Assembly: GCA_900766945.1 (NCBI GenBank)
Contig: CAAFXD010000248.1
Span: 1-6,721 of the forward strand
Direction of reading: 5' to 3'
DNA from: Clostridia bacterium
GTDB lineage: Bacteria; Bacillota; Clostridia; Oscillospirales; Acutalibacteraceae
DNA length: 6,721 nt
The notes under the pieces were generated by a model. That model made no database searches. It was not told the origin of the DNA and saw only the letters and a list, made by a program, of their open reading frames with translations. Below, piece by piece: positions 5,823-6,721 of the stretch. Within the stretch, counting starts at the first letter, position 1, and each line of letters starts with the position of its first letter. Made by a program: the position numbers and the translations under genes.

Positions 5823-6721
5823 TTATTTCGCTTGCACGCGGTACACTTTGACCCCGTGCGACGGCACTTCTGCCGAGAGTGCGTCCAACACCTCTGTCGA
5901 GGTTTTCGCCCAAAGGTCGGTGCAGGTATAGCCGTCCGCAGACAGCGGCAACCCGACAAACGCCATATTGGAAATGGCTTTCAGAGAAGTGGTCATCTGC
6001 ATTGCCTTCGGCGCTTTGTTGAAGAAGCAAACCGCCGCTTCGCCGTTTGCAAGGGGCTTTACAAGAATATCGCAAAGGCCTGTGGTCTTAATGCGGCGGC
6101 ATGGCGCGCATTTTTCGTCTTGGTCAATGGCAATCAAATCTTTATCGGTCAGGATTTTCAAAATCGGATTGTCCGTATCCGCCGAGCCGTCCGCTTTTAA
6201 GAACAGACGAATATCATTGCCCAAAACCAACGGTGACGCCATCATACACCAAAGGGTAAAGTGCGCCTTATTTTCTTCCACGGTCAAATTGCCGTTGCCG
6301 ACTTCAAGCATATCGGGGTCATTATAGCCGCCGACGCACGCATACTTATACAAACGCACATTGACCTCGTAAATCCCGACAATCGACGCCCAATTCGCTT
6401 GAATATCGGGCGTGGTGCGCCACAGATTGCCCGCTTCACTGCCCCATTTATACGGCTTATTCCAGCCCCATTCGCAAATGGAGAATACAATCGGCTTTTC
6501 GGGCACGCCGTGTTCTGCGGCGTATTTTGCCGTTGCACGCTTTAACTCCTTGCCCATTGTAATATACTGCGTGGCGGCGCTGTCCATTTTGGAGGCAATC
6601 GGATTGCGGATTTCCAAAGTATTGTCGCCCTTTTTCAGGCGGATTTTAATCTGCGTTCTGCCGTCGCGCGTCCAAGATTTGGTCGGCGGGAAGGTCACGG
6701 GATATTTTTCCGCCCCGTTGA
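5823..6721 (-). CDS. GH27 alpha-galactosidase, C-terminal part (5' end cut by window edge)
   Basis: Glycoside hydrolase family 27, which removes terminal alpha-galactose from melibiose, raffinose-type sugars or galactomannan side chains; a few members act on alpha-GalNAc or beta-L-arabinopyranose. Open to the right edge; 298 residues are visible (numbered from the first full codon, 6719). The general acid/base is the Asp of LWRTTPDI (Asp105), aligning with the known GH27 position (YWRNFADI in human alpha-galactosidase A). Also seen are FSICEWGWNKPY (79-90), GGYNDPDMLEVGN (130-142), ASPLVLGNDIR (161-171) and a C-terminal beta-sandwich (about 215-298). The nucleophile Asp lies outside the window. 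Residues 1-40 look like the end of a beta-rich sugar-binding module (KSWTRDGRTQIKIRLKKGDNTLEI) inserted between nucleophile and acid/base. GTG at 6698 is internal, not the start. Location in the cell cannot be judged without the N-terminus. Confidence 0.92.
   Translation of the reverse strand, partial: NGAEKYPVTFPPTKSWTRDGRTQIKIRLKKGDNTLEIRNPIASKMDSAATQYITMGKELKRATAKYAAEHGVPEKPIVFSICEWGWNKPYKWGSEAGNLWRTTPDIQANWASIVGIYEVNVRLYKYACVGGYNDPDMLEVGNGNLTVEENKAHFTLWCMMASPLVLGNDIRLFLKADGSADTDNPILKILTDKDLIAIDQDEKCAPCRRIKTTGLCDILVKPLANGEAAVCFFNKAPKAMQMTTSLKAISNMAFVGLPLSADGYTCTDLWAKTSTEVLDALSAEVPSHGVKVYRVQAK

Noticed and set aside
1..6721. CRISPR arrays, insertion sequences, tRNA or rRNA genes, attachment sites
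   Set aside because: No repeat-spacer pattern, transposase, cloverleaf-like sequence or rRNA sequence was seen on either strand; the window is almost fully coding.

Overview
The window is about 50% GC and carries endospore-formation genes next to ribosome-maturation and cell-envelope genes in an order typical of Firmicutes. It most likely comes from an endospore-forming member of the Clostridia (an Oscillospirales/Ruminococcaceae-like gut or anaerobic lineage is my inference). Four-base or few-base gene spacing, G-rich Shine-Dalgarno sites and at least two TTG start codons fit this.

Layout. From 4356 leftwards on the minus strand runs a compact run of six genes: yqfC, yqfD, phoH, ybeY, dgkA-type lipid kinase, era (era runs off the left edge). 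The first two are sporulation genes. The last four are housekeeping genes and have their own apparent sigma-A promoter at the yqfD/phoH junction. Divergent from yqfC, on the plus strand, lies a YlbJ-like sporulation membrane protein, then a 70-residue four-cysteine protein of unknown function with its own strong sigma-A-like promoter. A bidirectional hairpin terminator at 5746-5780 separates it from a convergent minus-strand GH27 alpha-galactosidase whose 5' part runs off the right edge.

How the genes work together. YbeY (16S rRNA 3'-end endoribonuclease) and Era (GTPase that binds the 16S 3' end and the assembling 30S subunit) act on the same step of ribosome maturation, and PhoH is an ATPase that is regularly encoded with them. 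The lipid kinase recycles undecaprenol or diacylglycerol for envelope synthesis. YqfC, YqfD and YlbJ are mother-cell sporulation proteins (SigE regulon in Bacillus subtilis), and here they share an 82-base divergent intergenic region with SigE-like -10 elements on both strands. The GH27 enzyme belongs to a separate carbohydrate-use module.

I found no new multi-gene system. The points most worth a second look are the ylbJ reading frame that runs about 137 bases into the following gene, the symmetric divergent promoter region, promoter and ribosome-site evidence that moves three start codons, the lack of yqfF and cdd from an otherwise conserved gene run, and a carbohydrate-binding-like insert in the GH27 enzyme.
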